Below, one piece after another: positions 7,677-17,547 of a stretch of DNA of 64,000 nucleotides. The translations under genes were made by a program, and so were the position numbers. The stretch lies in NCBI RefSeq assembly GCF_013912375.1, contig NZ_JACETV010000002.1:1-64000 (forward strand). Direction: 5' to 3'. Position 1 is the stretch's first letter; each line of letters begins with the position of its first letter. The notes under the pieces are model-generated. The model was not told the DNA's origin and did not search any database. It worked only from the letters and a program-made list of their open reading frames with translations. Source of the stretch: Emticicia sp. BO119 (lineage in GTDB: Bacteria; Bacteroidota; Bacteroidia; Cytophagales; Spirosomataceae).

Positions 7677-8519
7677 TTATTCTAATTTTTGATTTGGTAA
7701 AAAATTTTCAAATCTAAAAAAAGCATAACTACAAAAACTACTTAAAGCAGTTAAGAAATGCCATAAAGCATGGCCTTGGTACCATGAGTGAGGGTCACAA
7801 CTTACTTTCTGGACATCTAAGGTGCGTATTTTTATCGCAATAATAATTAATGCAAAACCCAGAAAGGCCAATAGGATGGAACGTTCTTTTCGGAATTGAA
7901 AATAATTAATCGCATTCATAATAGTCAATGATAAAATCATTGCAGGTAACAGAATCGAACTTGAAACCAATAATGCAATTTTGAAAAATGCGAAGATAAA
8001 TACTACCAATGCGCCAATCCAAATGTATTTGGCAGTATCAGATAGATGGATTTTGTGGAAAACATGATAGACTCCAATACTTAATAGTGTAATTGAAACG
8101 CCATACGTACCGTTCATATCTACTCTTTGCCCGATATAAGTAAGAGAAGCATGAAAAAAAGCACTGCCAAAACTCAGGTAAATGAAATAGAAGCCCATTA
8201 ATACAGATAGTAATGGAAATTGTTCCATTCTATTAAGTGATTTCTTATTCTGGTTTTTATAGTCTTCCAGGGCAATCTGAATAATCAAAACACCAAAGAA
8301 GAAATAGGATAGATTCGAATAGGTATTTATACGTTGATGGAAAAACTGAGTTATGTCGTTAAACTCGCAATATTCAACAGTCAATGCAGATTTGCTGATA
8401 GTCATGCCATCCCAGATATGTGGAGAAAGAAATGTATTGATACCTATCCAAAGCAAAAGCATTCCTATGGTAAAAAAGGCCGATTTAATTAATAGCTTTA
8501 TAAATAAATGTTTGGACAT
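7677..8519 (-). CDS. Alkaline-ceramidase-like (CREST-type) membrane hydrolase
   Basis: A 280-residue protein with about seven membrane segments. It has the motif layout of alkaline ceramidases and the CREST superfamily of metal-dependent membrane hydrolases: an early CE pair (EYCEFND), then FHASLTYIGQRVDMNG (His, Ser and Asp ligands or catalytic residues), and a late H-x(3)-H motif (QGHALWHFL). Family members cleave amide bonds in ceramides. Bacteroidota commonly make sphingolipids, which gives a possible substrate. It lies downstream of the GH106 operon but is separated from it by a strong terminator, so it is probably transcribed separately or by read-through. Function is inferred from motif order only. 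Confidence 0.65.
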   Translation of the reverse strand: MSKHLFIKLLIKSAFFTIGMLLLWIGINTFLSPHIWDGMTISKSALTVEYCEFNDITQFFHQRINTYSNLSYFFFGVLIIQIALEDYKNQNKKSLNRMEQFPLLSVLMGFYFIYLSFGSAFFHASLTYIGQRVDMNGTYGVSITLLSIGVYHVFHKIHLSDTAKYIWIGALVVFIFAFFKIALLVSSSILLPAMILSLTIMNAINYFQFRKERSILLAFLGFALIIIAIKIRTLDVQKVSCDPHSWYQGHALWHFLTALSSFCSYAFFRFENFLPNQKLE

Positions 8520-8563
8520 AGAGGCGTTAAGTTTATGGGGTATTTAGAAAAGAGTATTTACGA

Positions 8564-8599
8564 AAAATCCCTGAAAGGTATTAACAATTCAGGGATTTT
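8564..8599 (-). terminator. Terminator after the GH106/ABC operon
   Basis: AAAATCCCTGAA (8564-8575) pairs perfectly with TTCAGGGATTTT (8588-8599) around a 12-base loop. On the minus strand the stem ends in a T run. It lies 24 bases beyond the GH106 stop and separates that operon from the ceramidase-like gene. Confidence 0.75.
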
Positions 8600-8623
8600 C
8601 GATAAAACGTATTTAAAGTGTTT

Positions 8624-11600
8624 TTATTTGTTCAAGTATAGGTTAACTGGAGTTAATAGGCCTGAGGGCAACAATTTTGCATCCTTTCTATAAAAAGGCA
8701 TAGTAGTGAATGTAGTTTTTTTGGCGTCCGGTTGAGCGTCACCAATCAAACGGTTCACCCATAGATTTGTAACATTAATCTGGATACTATTTTCTCCAGC
8801 CTTTACTGCTTCTGAAATATCCAGTTTAAAAGGTTTTTTCCAGGCTGTGCCTACATTTTTTCCATTGACAATTACTTCAGCTATATTCTTCACATCACCT
8901 AAATCAATTATATATTTCCCTGATTTATCAACAGAAGACAGATTGAATGTATTTTCGTAAGTAACCGTTCCTGAAAAATACTTAATATCTGTATCTGTGT
9001 TTTCTGACCAAGAAGAAAGCTTGGCAAAATCAGCGGTTTTGCCATTAAAATTCACTTTCCAAGTACCTGCTATTTCTTTAATCAATTTATCGGAGGTTGC
9101 GGCTTTTGTATAACTCTTAGCTGCTGAACTACCTTTGAAAATGATAAAGTAAGCATCCCAAGATTCAAATTTTAGAGGAATAATTGTCCGGCCATTCACT
9201 ATTTTATAGGATACTCTTTCTGTTTTTCCGGTTTGTGGGTTCCACAATTCAGGTATCTTTCCACTTATCCTGAAACTTATTTCTGCATTTGTTGATTCTG
9301 AGCTACGGTTATCTAACCAATAAATATCCTGGTCTGCACTCTGACGGTGACGGTAAAGTATTTTATTCTTTGCTCCACTAATGATTACATCCGGCTTTAA
9401 ATTTACTTTATCAAAGGTTGTTATATTAGGCTTAGACCAGATTTCATTAGCAAGTTTTTTAAATTCTGAATCATTATCACTTAAACTTGGTGATTTTTCT
9501 GGTTTTTCTCCGATTACTTTTGCTCCACTATCTACTAAAGCTTTGATTTTTTTCAGAACTGTTAAGGTCATAGCCTTTGTAGATTCATCTAACATCAACA
9601 CTTTATAGGTATTTCCACTATTAGCTACCAACTGACCATTTTTAGCTTGGATAGCATTTATTAAAGCCGATGAGTTTACATAGTCAAATTCAAAACCTGC
9701 AGGAATATTGGGTAATTTTTCTCTACTAACCCATGTGATATTAGTATTTTCACCATAGAGGTATAAGATATCAGCCACGTTTTTGCCTTGTTGAAGCAAA
9801 TAGCAACTTCTACCCAGATAATCCATCCAGGCTTTTGCTCCTGCTCCAGACCATGTTTCCTGACGAGTAAAATATTGTCCGAATGGTCCAAGTGAAAAGC
9901 CCGGTTTTTTATCATCAAGCGGCTGATGCACGGAGGTATGAATGACAAAACGATTTAAGCCGGATGCCATTTCAAGGTCTGCCGTACGTTTCAACTTTTC
10001 AGGATGCCATGAAAAAGCATTTTGTACCGCAGTCATTGATTCTGCAGCCACGTAAGGTTTCCCATAAATATTGGCTACTGAGGCAGATTCACGAATATCG
10101 GCTTCACTACGTACTTCCTCATTTGCTCCCCCTGCTAAACTACCCGGTGTCCACATGGCAGCCATTGGCACTTCCGCATTGCGTTTCACGTCCATTCCAT
10201 CAGCTAAATAAATGCGTTTGCCTTCATGAGATTCAGTATAGCGTTTCATGCCGCGCTTATGCAATTCTTCACCTATCACATCGTAATGATTCTCAGCTAT
10301 TAATTCACCAATAGTTTTACGAAAATCCCATAAAAACTTCTCGGTATCTTCTGCGCTTTTCACCACCCTGCCTGTTAAAGCTGGAATCCATTTAATTAAA
10401 TCGTACCCACGACGTTTTCTGAATTCTTCTGGAAAAGTCTTAGTCCAGTTCATATGTCCGGCCTCATAACTATCTAAAACCATAAATTGAAGACCTTTCG
10501 CACCCATCATACCACCTGTAGCATCTTTGTACATATCCAGATAGGTATTGATATATCTTCTTACGGCGTCTTTGTCTAATTTATCTACCTCTAAACCTGT
10601 TGCTTCCGGCGAAGCCGGGTGATTCTGACGACCTGTCAAAGAATAACCCAAACGCACAATCATCCAGTTCCCTGCAGGGGCTGTCCAGTTTAAAGTACCG
10701 TCATTGCTCATTTTAGCCGTTACATCTATGATGTCGTCTGCGGCTATTGCATCAGTGTTATCGGGCAAATAAGAAGCGGTGGTTTCTGTCCACGGCAAGA
10801 AACCTGCTTTATCTTCGGCTTTATCAATACGGCTGGTAGTATATAAAACGAACTCTGCTACGCTTACACCTTCAGGTCGCGGAGGTGGTGCATTACCCCC
10901 CATCATGGCTGCAAATCCAGCAGAAGATGCCAGCGTTTTATACACAAATCGAAAATATTTTGCCTTAGTTGGCGCAAAACTGACTGTAGTTTGTGGCACA
11001 GCACTACCATGTATTTTAGTGACTTCTCTGAAATTAACGCCGTCGTCACTTACTTGTAAAGACCTGTTTTCAGGACTACCATTAAATTGTTCTAAAGGGC
11101 CATGATTAGCTCCAACCACTGACAATGCCCTGAAAGTTTGCGGCGAATCGAACTCATACTGAATCCAGATATCTTCATCTATGGCTTTAGGCGGTAATGG
11201 TGTTGATTTGCTTAAATCACCATCAGTCAATTTTTTGAGGTCAAATTCTCCTCCACTTGATGTCACTTTTGGATTGAGTTCTGCCAAAGTTTTTTCTTTA
11301 GCAGGAATCCGGTAAGCAATTACTAAGGCATCTCTATAAAAATCAGGTTTTGTTCCTACAAATCCCCCTGATAAACCTTCACCAAAGGCCTCAACATTCT
11401 GAAAATTACTCAGAGCACCGGATGGTTGTGGTAATTTCCCGGCAAATGGCTTACCGCCTTCAATTTTTAATTCTGTCCACACATATTTCTTCATGCCATC
11501 TTCGGGCTTTACCCAGGGGCCACCCGTAACACTCCAACCGGGAGAGCCTGCGATAGCCATTTCAAGACCGTTTTTATCGGCATGTTCTGTTGCGAATCTG

Positions 11601-11878
11601 AATGCATCTTTCCAGTCAGGCTGCATGAATACCAGTTTTTTAGGCACTACGACTGGCGTAAACAAATTAGCATCAAAATTCTGAAAGCCACCTATGCCCA
11701 CTTGTTTCATCCAGTCTAAGTCTTTCCGGATGCCTTCTTTGGTGATATTCCCATTCATCCAATGCCACCAGACTCTTGGTTTAGCTGCATTAGGAGGGGT
11801 TTGGAAATCTTTCAATTGCTGACTTTGAGCCAAAGCCAGACCTGGAATGAACAGAATGAGGGCGATAGTTTTTTTCAT
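8624..11878 (-). CDS. GH106-like alpha-L-rhamnosidase
   Basis: A secreted glycoside hydrolase of about 1084 residues. ATG 11878 gives a clean signal peptide (MKKTIALILFIPGLALAQ); two in-frame ATGs lie 2 and 4 codons upstream. The region after cleavage has RVWWHWMNGNITKEGIRKDL, the characteristic opening of the GH106 catalytic domain. A discoidin-like segment (about 230-350) and C-terminal beta domains with a jelly-roll fold ending in NVTNLWVNRLIGDAQPD follow, as in GH106 enzymes. GH106 removes terminal alpha-L-rhamnose from glycans such as rhamnogalacturonans. It is the last gene of the ABC-transporter operon, 32 bases after the binding protein, which points to rhamnose or a rhamnoside as a pathway substrate. 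Confidence 0.85.
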   Translation of the reverse strand: MKKTIALILFIPGLALAQSQQLKDFQTPPNAAKPRVWWHWMNGNITKEGIRKDLDWMKQVGIGGFQNFDANLFTPVVVPKKLVFMQPDWKDAFRFATEHADKNGLEMAIAGSPGWSVTGGPWVKPEDGMKKYVWTELKIEGGKPFAGKLPQPSGALSNFQNVEAFGEGLSGGFVGTKPDFYRDALVIAYRIPAKEKTLAELNPKVTSSGGEFDLKKLTDGDLSKSTPLPPKAIDEDIWIQYEFDSPQTFRALSVVGANHGPLEQFNGSPENRSLQVSDDGVNFREVTKIHGSAVPQTTVSFAPTKAKYFRFVYKTLASSAGFAAMMGGNAPPPRPEGVSVAEFVLYTTSRIDKAEDKAGFLPWTETTASYLPDNTDAIAADDIIDVTAKMSNDGTLNWTAPAGNWMIVRLGYSLTGRQNHPASPEATGLEVDKLDKDAVRRYINTYLDMYKDATGGMMGAKGLQFMVLDSYEAGHMNWTKTFPEEFRKRRGYDLIKWIPALTGRVVKSAEDTEKFLWDFRKTIGELIAENHYDVIGEELHKRGMKRYTESHEGKRIYLADGMDVKRNAEVPMAAMWTPGSLAGGANEEVRSEADIRESASVANIYGKPYVAAESMTAVQNAFSWHPEKLKRTADLEMASGLNRFVIHTSVHQPLDDKKPGFSLGPFGQYFTRQETWSGAGAKAWMDYLGRSCYLLQQGKNVADILYLYGENTNITWVSREKLPNIPAGFEFDYVNSSALINAIQAKNGQLVANSGNTYKVLMLDESTKAMTLTVLKKIKALVDSGAKVIGEKPEKSPSLSDNDSEFKKLANEIWSKPNITTFDKVNLKPDVIISGAKNKILYRHRQSADQDIYWLDNRSSESTNAEISFRISGKIPELWNPQTGKTERVSYKIVNGRTIIPLKFESWDAYFIIFKGSSAAKSYTKAATSDKLIKEIAGTWKVNFNGKTADFAKLSSWSENTDTDIKYFSGTVTYENTFNLSSVDKSGKYIIDLGDVKNIAEVIVNGKNVGTAWKKPFKLDISEAVKAGENSIQINVTNLWVNRLIGDAQPDAKKTTFTTMPFYRKDAKLLPSGLLTPVNLYLNK

Positions 11879-11910
11879 ATTCATAAACATAGATTAGTAC
11901 TTGAATAAAA

Positions 11911-12828
11911 TTATTTCAAAAACTCACTGATATTAGTTTTCGTCACTAACTGAAATGGAATCATGACTTCCTTTTCAACCGCTTCCTTTTTTGCTAATTT
12001 TAAAGCAGTCTCAATCGCGCCTGCCCCTTGTTGTTTGGCATTCTGAAAAACAGTAGCATCTAAAGAACCATTTTTAACAGCCTGTAGTCCATCCTGAATG
12101 GCATCAATGCTTACCACGAGTACCTTGTCTTTCATGCCTGCTGCCTGTAGTGCTTTTACAGCTCCTAAACCCATTTCATCATTATGCGCAAACACCGCAT
12201 TTATTTTTGAGCCGTAAGACTGAATCCAGTTTTGCATCAAATCCATTCCTTTAGCTCTGTCCCATTCAGCAGTCTGGCTGGCAATTAGTTTGAGATCGGG
12301 GTATTGCTTTAGAATTTCTTTTGCTCCTTCTTCTCTTTGAATTTGGGCGGCCTGACCCATGAAACCATTAATCATTACCACGTTTCCTTTTCCTCCCAGT
12401 TTTTCAGCAATATGTTTCATGGCAATTCTACCGGATTCTCTATCATCTGACCCAACAAAAGCAGTAGGGGAGGTACTGGTAGCTGAATTGACATTAACTA
12501 TTGGTATCTTTGCTGCTAATGCCTTGCTTACTCCTGGCGAACTTGCCTCTACCTCGCAAGGATTCATGATGATAACATCTACTTTCTGAGAGATAAAGCT
12601 TTCCACCTGTTCGATTTGCTTCAAAGGCGAATGTTCGGCATCAACCAGAATCAATTCTACTCCAAGCTCATCAGCCTTTTTCTGCATTTCGTCACTGATA
12701 TTGACAATGAATTCGTTTTGCATACTGAGCATGGTAGCGCCTACTTTGATTTTCGCCTTTTCTTCTTTTTTGGCAGAATTACAAGATAGAAGCATTGAAA
12801 CTGCGGCAAAAAGGATGAGTTTTTTCAT
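11911..12828 (-). CDS. Ribose-type sugar-binding lipoprotein of an ABC importer
   Basis: A 305-residue periplasmic binding protein of the RbsB class (Peripla_BP_4). The lipoprotein signal MKKLILFAAVSMLLSC ends in the lipobox LLSC. The ligand-binding fold shows TMLSMQNEF at the start, an HNDEMGLGAV hinge segment and VVSIDAIQDG near the end, all typical of monosaccharide binders. It starts 1 base after the permease stop and is followed by GH106. Its ligand is not identifiable; neighbouring isomerase and oxidoreductase genes suggest a hexose, deoxyhexose or 3-keto-sugar. Confidence 0.9.
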   Translation of the reverse strand: MKKLILFAAVSMLLSCNSAKKEEKAKIKVGATMLSMQNEFIVNISDEMQKKADELGVELILVDAEHSPLKQIEQVESFISQKVDVIIMNPCEVEASSPGVSKALAAKIPIVNVNSATSTSPTAFVGSDDRESGRIAMKHIAEKLGGKGNVVMINGFMGQAAQIQREEGAKEILKQYPDLKLIASQTAEWDRAKGMDLMQNWIQSYGSKINAVFAHNDEMGLGAVKALQAAGMKDKVLVVSIDAIQDGLQAVKNGSLDATVFQNAKQQGAGAIETALKLAKKEAVEKEVMIPFQLVTKTNISEFLK

Positions 12829-12829
12829 A

Positions 12830-13768
12830 TTAATCTTTAATTTTTTGATTCCAACTATCTAATAAAACAGCGCCAATAATGATAACACCCATCACCACTT
12901 GCTGATAATACGAACTCACATTCAGTAAGTCTAAGCCATTATTTAAAACACCTATTAAGATTACGCCAAACAATGTTCCCTGAATACTCCCTACACCTCC
13001 CGAAGTACTTGAGCCGCCAATGACGGCTGCTGCAATAGCATCTAATTCAAAACTCATTCCGGCATTGGGCTGGCCAGTTGTGATTCTGGATGTCAGTAGA
13101 ATACCTGCTAAACCTGATAATAAGCCACAGAGTGCATAGACTGCCATTTTTACCTGATTGACATTAATGCCTGATGCCCAGGCCGCTTGCTGATTGCCAC
13201 CTACGGCATATACATATCGCCCGAAGATGGTTTTTTTTAAGACAATCGAACAGATAATGAATACTACAAACAAAATGATTATCGGAAACGGAATGCCCAG
13301 AATATCGCCTCCCCCTATGAAATTAAAGGACTCAGAAAGATTAGAGATTGGGCGACCCTTGCTGATAATCAATGCTAAACCCCGACCAATGGTCATCACG
13401 CCTAATGTGACAATGAATGGTGCAATTTTACTTTTGGTAATTATTAATCCATTTAATAGTCCAAACAATAAGCCTACGAATAACCCGCCAAGAATAGGAA
13501 TAATAACCGGATAACTGTCCTGCCGGGCCAATAAGGCTGCTGCAACCCCTGTAACTGCTACTACTGAACCAATGGAAAGGTCTATTCCGCCTGTAATAAT
13601 GACGAATGTGACTCCAAAAGCCAATAAGGCATTGATAGAAACCTGGGTAAAAATAATTAACCAGTTTGAGAGTGTCAGAAACTGGGGACTGATCAAACTT
13701 AGGGTAAGACAAACGGCCAAAAAAGCAATGAGAATGCCGTATTGTCTTAGGTTTTTAATGTATTGCAT
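12830..13768 (-). CDS. Ribose-type ABC sugar permease
   Basis: An RbsC-class inner-membrane permease of 312 residues from ATG 13768 (MQYIKNLRQYG). The upstream frame to 13840 overlaps the ATPase gene and encodes a basic stretch that is not part of the family, so the internal ATG is preferred; it overlaps the ATPase stop by 14 bases. It has about nine hydrophobic segments and the conserved permease motif GGIDLSIGS, plus AAAVIGGSSTSGGVGS in the second half. It forms the channel with the ATPase and the binding protein. Confidence 0.92.
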   Translation of the reverse strand: MQYIKNLRQYGILIAFLAVCLTLSLISPQFLTLSNWLIIFTQVSINALLAFGVTFVIITGGIDLSIGSVVAVTGVAAALLARQDSYPVIIPILGGLFVGLLFGLLNGLIITKSKIAPFIVTLGVMTIGRGLALIISKGRPISNLSESFNFIGGGDILGIPFPIIILFVVFIICSIVLKKTIFGRYVYAVGGNQQAAWASGINVNQVKMAVYALCGLLSGLAGILLTSRITTGQPNAGMSFELDAIAAAVIGGSSTSGGVGSIQGTLFGVILIGVLNNGLDLLNVSSYYQQVVMGVIIIGAVLLDSWNQKIKD

Positions 13769-15239
13769 ACTGCATGACTTTTTCCTGGGTCGCTTCTTGT
13801 CTTGACAATAGGGCAGTTTTTTTGCCTTTTGACAATACAAGTATCCGGTCGCTCACGCCAAAAATTTCAGGCAATTCAGACGAAATCAGGATAACTGCTA
13901 ACCCCTTACTCTTTAATTCATTAATTAATTTATAAATTTCAAATTTTGCTCCTATGTCAATTCCACGCGTGGGTTCATCTAAAATAATGATTTGGGGGGA
14001 AGACGATAAAACTTTGGCAATAACCACTTTCTGCTGATTACCCCCGCTCAGATAAATTAGCTTCTGATTGATGCTTGACGCTTTAATTTTCAGATTATTC
14101 TTCATCTGATTAGCCAGGGCTTCTTCTTGTGTATCAGAAACAAACCATGAATTTGACAGGCTTGGCAAAGATGATAAAGTGATATTTTGCTTGATCGATA
14201 ATTGTGGGATAAATCCTAATGCTTTACGGTCTTCGCTCACATAGCCAATACCCAATTTCATGGCAGCTTTCGGTGACCGAACAGCTACTTTTTCTTGATT
14301 AATAAAAATCTCTCCTTCCTCAAATTCATCTAATCCGGCAATTGCCCGGGCTACTTCGGTGCGGCCTGCACCCACCAATCCGGCAATCCCTAAGACTTCT
14401 CCTGATTTTACCTCAAAGTTGATATTTTCAAACTTTCCTGTCTGGCTTAAATTACTAACTCTGATGATGGTTTCACCAATAGAGTGTTCGGTTTTAGGGA
14501 AAATGTCTTCTATTTCTCTACCTACCATCATTGAAATGAGGTCTTTTATGGGTAGTTCCTGTGCAGATTTTGTAGCAATGTATTGACCGTCACGCAAGAC
14601 GGTAATTCTATCTGAAATCTGATAGATTTCGTCCATTTTGTGTGAGATATAAATTATGGCGACCCCTTTGCTTGTCAGGTCTTTAATGATAGTAAAAAGC
14701 GTAGAAACTTCTTTATCAGAAAGCGCCGATGTGGGCTCGTCCATGATAATGATTTTGGCATTGTTTGAGATAGCTTTAGCAATTTCTACCATTTGCTTAT
14801 CAGCAATGCTCAGATGCTTCATTTTTGCGTTGGCATCAATATTTACATTCAGCGTTTTGAGTAACTCTCTGGTTTTTTTGTAAATAGCTGCATCGTTTAA
14901 CCAACTGAAATGATGGATTTCTTTCCCTAAAAAGATGTTTTGTGCAACGGTTAATTCCGGAACCATCAGTATTTCCTGATGAATCATCGAAATGCCTCTT
15001 TTCAGCATCTCATGCACATTGGTATGCTGTATTTGTTCGCCATCTAAAATTATTTCACCCGAATCAGCCGGAAGCAACCCCATCAGAATCTTCATAAAAG
15101 TAGATTTCCCTGCACCGTTTTCTCCCATCAGTGCATGAACTTCTCCCTCTTCAAGATTAAAAGTAATGTGATCCAACACTTTCACTCCCGAAAAAGATTT
15201 ACAAAGATTTTGTACTTCGAGGATTCTCTTCTGACTCAT
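13755..15239 (-). CDS. Ribose-type ABC sugar ATPase (two nucleotide-binding domains)
   Basis: A tandem-domain ATPase of the RbsA/MglA class, 494 residues from ATG 15239 (MSQKRILEVQN). The first domain has Walker A GENGAGKST, signature LSIADKQMVEIAKA and Walker B IIIMDEPTSAL. The second has the degenerate P-loop GLVGAGRTE, signature LSGGNQQKVVIAK and IIILDEPTRGID. A degenerate second P-loop is normal in this class. It powers sugar import with the permease and binding protein encoded next. The upstream gene, an oxidoreductase, ends 61 bases before it. Confidence 0.93.
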   Translation of the reverse strand: MSQKRILEVQNLCKSFSGVKVLDHITFNLEEGEVHALMGENGAGKSTFMKILMGLLPADSGEIILDGEQIQHTNVHEMLKRGISMIHQEILMVPELTVAQNIFLGKEIHHFSWLNDAAIYKKTRELLKTLNVNIDANAKMKHLSIADKQMVEIAKAISNNAKIIIMDEPTSALSDKEVSTLFTIIKDLTSKGVAIIYISHKMDEIYQISDRITVLRDGQYIATKSAQELPIKDLISMMVGREIEDIFPKTEHSIGETIIRVSNLSQTGKFENINFEVKSGEVLGIAGLVGAGRTEVARAIAGLDEFEEGEIFINQEKVAVRSPKAAMKLGIGYVSEDRKALGFIPQLSIKQNITLSSLPSLSNSWFVSDTQEEALANQMKNNLKIKASSINQKLIYLSGGNQQKVVIAKVLSSSPQIIILDEPTRGIDIGAKFEIYKLINELKSKGLAVILISSELPEIFGVSDRILVLSKGKKTALLSRQEATQEKVMQYAIH

Positions 15240-15300
15240 ATATTCAAAAAATGCTGACAAGGCATTACACCTTGCCAGCATCATATATTACTATATCGAT

Positions 15301-16464
15301 TTAAACAAAATCACCATCAACGTTAGTATCCTTCCAACTTCTGCTATTGGCCGAATTAATTACGGCTTCGCATACTTTCTGGGTTTGCAATGCTTCTTTG
15401 AATGTTGGCGGGCAAGGAGTTCCTGCTTCCAGACTTTTCAGGAAGTCGGCTACTTGATGGACAAAGCTATGCTCATAGCCAATGCCAAGACCACCAACCC
15501 ACCATTTGTTCATATATGGTTGGTCGCCATCTGTTACGATGATTGAACGCCAGCCACGCACAATAGAATCGTCGCGGTGGTCGAAATATTCCATACGGTT
15601 TAAATCATGTAAATCCCAACGAATAGACGCATCTGCCCCATTGATTTCAAAAGTGTAAAGCGCTTTGTGTCCACGTGCATAACGAGTTGACTCAAAAAGT
15701 CCTAATGAACCATTCGCAAAGTGACAATGGAAAATACAGGCATCATCAATACCCACTGGTTGAACCTTGCCTGTCAATTGGTGCATACGTTCTTTCACGA
15801 ATGTTTCAGTTACTGCCGAGACATCAGTAATGGCACCATTTAACCACATAGCGGTATCAATACAGTGTGCCAATAAGTCTCCTGTTACACCAGAACCTGC
15901 TGCTTCTGAGTCCATTCTCCATAAGCCTGTACCTCCTTGCGGAAGGTCAGCGCTGATGGTCCAGTCTTGCAAGAAATTAGCGCGGTAGTGATATATTTTC
16001 CCTAATTTGCCCGAATCCACAATTTGTTTGGCCAGTGTTACCGCAGGTAATCTGCGGTAGTTGTACCAAACGGTGCTTTGTACTCCTGCTTCTTCAATAG
16101 CCTTAACCATTGCCTCGCCCTCTTCCAGATTACGTGAAAGTGGTTTTTCGCACAGAATCATTTTTCCTGCTTTGGCAGCAGCAATCGCGATTTCTGCGTG
16201 GCTATCGTTAGGTGTACAGATATCTACTGCATCAATATCATCACGTGCAATCAATGCTCTCCAATCGGTTTCGATTGATTCATAGCCCCATTGGTCGGCA
16301 AATGCCTGTACTTTTTCGGCATTTCTTGAACAAACCGCCTTTAAGACAGGTGTGTATTCTAATTCCGGGAAAAAGTTCGGAACACGGTTATATCCATTGG
16401 AATGGGTTCTACCCATAAAACCCGTTCCTATTAATCCTATTCTGAGTTGTTTCTTTGTTGACAT
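15301..16464 (-). CDS. Gfo/Idh/MocA-family oxidoreductase (cytosolic)
   Basis: A 387-residue NAD(P)-dependent dehydrogenase without a signal peptide. The Rossmann motif is [12 protein letters not shown], the conserved lysine motif is CEKPLS and the C-terminal alpha/beta substrate domain is complete. Relatives oxidise or reduce sugar hydroxyls, inositols or 3-keto-sugars. It starts 19 bases after the TIM-barrel isomerase stop in the same operon. Its cytosolic location and the neighbouring importer suggest that it reduces or oxidises the imported monosaccharide. Substrate unknown. Confidence 0.88.
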   Translation of the reverse strand: MSTKKQLRIGLIGTGFMGRTHSNGYNRVPNFFPELEYTPVLKAVCSRNAEKVQAFADQWGYESIETDWRALIARDDIDAVDICTPNDSHAEIAIAAAKAGKMILCEKPLSRNLEEGEAMVKAIEEAGVQSTVWYNYRRLPAVTLAKQIVDSGKLGKIYHYRANFLQDWTISADLPQGGTGLWRMDSEAAGSGVTGDLLAHCIDTAMWLNGAITDVSAVTETFVKERMHQLTGKVQPVGIDDACIFHCHFANGSLGLFESTRYARGHKALYTFEINGADASIRWDLHDLNRMEYFDHRDDSIVRGWRSIIVTDGDQPYMNKWWVGGLGIGYEHSFVHQVADFLKSLEAGTPCPPTFKEALQTQKVCEAVINSANSRSWKDTNVDGDFV

Positions 16465-16483
16465 TGTTTAGTTGATTTTCGGT

Positions 16484-17512
16484 TTATTCTACCCATCCAT
16501 GTTGCTGACGAACTTTTATCATAGCTGCCAGAATATCGTTCCATGTTTTTTGTTGCGTCATCACATCATTGGCGAACATACAACCATCCCAACAGATATG
16601 TCTGAATGCTTTGGTCAATACACCTGCCTCATCGCGTAGCCAATAACCCGCATCATGTGCAATATCTAATTTACCATTCGGGTCTGTTGCCTGGCAGTGG
16701 CGACCTGTTTTATCATGTGAGCCTGAACCATAAACAGTACCATCGTTTTGTGCCACATGGAAATCAATTGTCCACGGACGAAGCGCTTTAGTCAGTTCTT
16801 TCAACCCTTTAAGGAATGTCTCTCTATCGCCCCATTGAAAATCTTCCGGCAGGATGCGGTGTTCCGGTGCATTATAGCCTAATAGATAGAGTGTTGTATG
16901 CGACATATCAGCCTGGAAACCAATATTCGGGCGGCCAACGGCTTCTAAGGTTTCAAGCATGGTTTTCCAGGAATGCATACCTCCCCAACAGATTTCACCT
17001 TCTGCCGCTAATTTTTCACCGTAATCGGCGGCTACATCGCAGGCTTCTCTGAAAGTCTGAGCTATTAATTTTGAATTACCAGCCGGGTCATTAGCCCAGT
17101 CATGAACGCCACTTGCTGAGTCGATTCTGACAATGCCATTGGGACGAATGCCCATCGCACGTAGTTTCTGACCAATTTCGCAGGATTTACGCACCATTTC
17201 AACAAATTGTTTGCGCTCATCAGCTGAACCCATCGCAGGACCTCCCCAGATAGGCGCAACCAGACTTCCTATTTCAAGATTATGTTTGGCAACTTTATCG
17301 GCTAATCTTTTTACTCCATCGTCTGATGTATCTAAATCATAATGAGGGTCGAAAAGACCTAAATCAACACCATCGAATTTTACACCATCTACCTCAGCCG
17401 CAGCCGTCATTTCAAGCATAGTGTCTAATGAAATCGGTGGCTCTGAATCCGGCCCTTTTCCTACAATACCAGGCCAGGTAGCGTTATGAAGTTTGGGATA
17501 ATTATTTTCCAT
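16484..17512 (-). CDS. Sugar phosphate isomerase/epimerase (xylose-isomerase-like TIM barrel)
   Basis: A 342-residue cytosolic TIM-barrel protein of the AP-endonuclease-2/xylose isomerase-like superfamily. Candidate metal ligands are in [19 protein letters not shown] and [11 protein letters not shown], followed by [14 protein letters not shown] near the end. Family members interconvert keto- and aldo-sugars or act on keto-sugar acids. It sits between the cupin isomerase and the oxidoreductase, each within 35 bases, so the three are surely cotranscribed. No signal peptide. The exact substrate cannot be read from the sequence. Confidence 0.85.
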   Translation of the reverse strand: MENNYPKLHNATWPGIVGKGPDSEPPISLDTMLEMTAAAEVDGVKFDGVDLGLFDPHYDLDTSDDGVKRLADKVAKHNLEIGSLVAPIWGGPAMGSADERKQFVEMVRKSCEIGQKLRAMGIRPNGIVRIDSASGVHDWANDPAGNSKLIAQTFREACDVAADYGEKLAAEGEICWGGMHSWKTMLETLEAVGRPNIGFQADMSHTTLYLLGYNAPEHRILPEDFQWGDRETFLKGLKELTKALRPWTIDFHVAQNDGTVYGSGSHDKTGRHCQATDPNGKLDIAHDAGYWLRDEAGVLTKAFRHICWDGCMFANDVMTQQKTWNDILAAMIKVRQQHGWVE

Positions 17513-17547
17513 TGAATTAATAGATTTTGAGGTTGTATTTTAATGTT

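Noticed and set aside
9964-10314. 116-residue plus-strand ORF inside GH106
   Set aside because: Shadow of the GH106 reading frame; composition and lack of motifs give no support.
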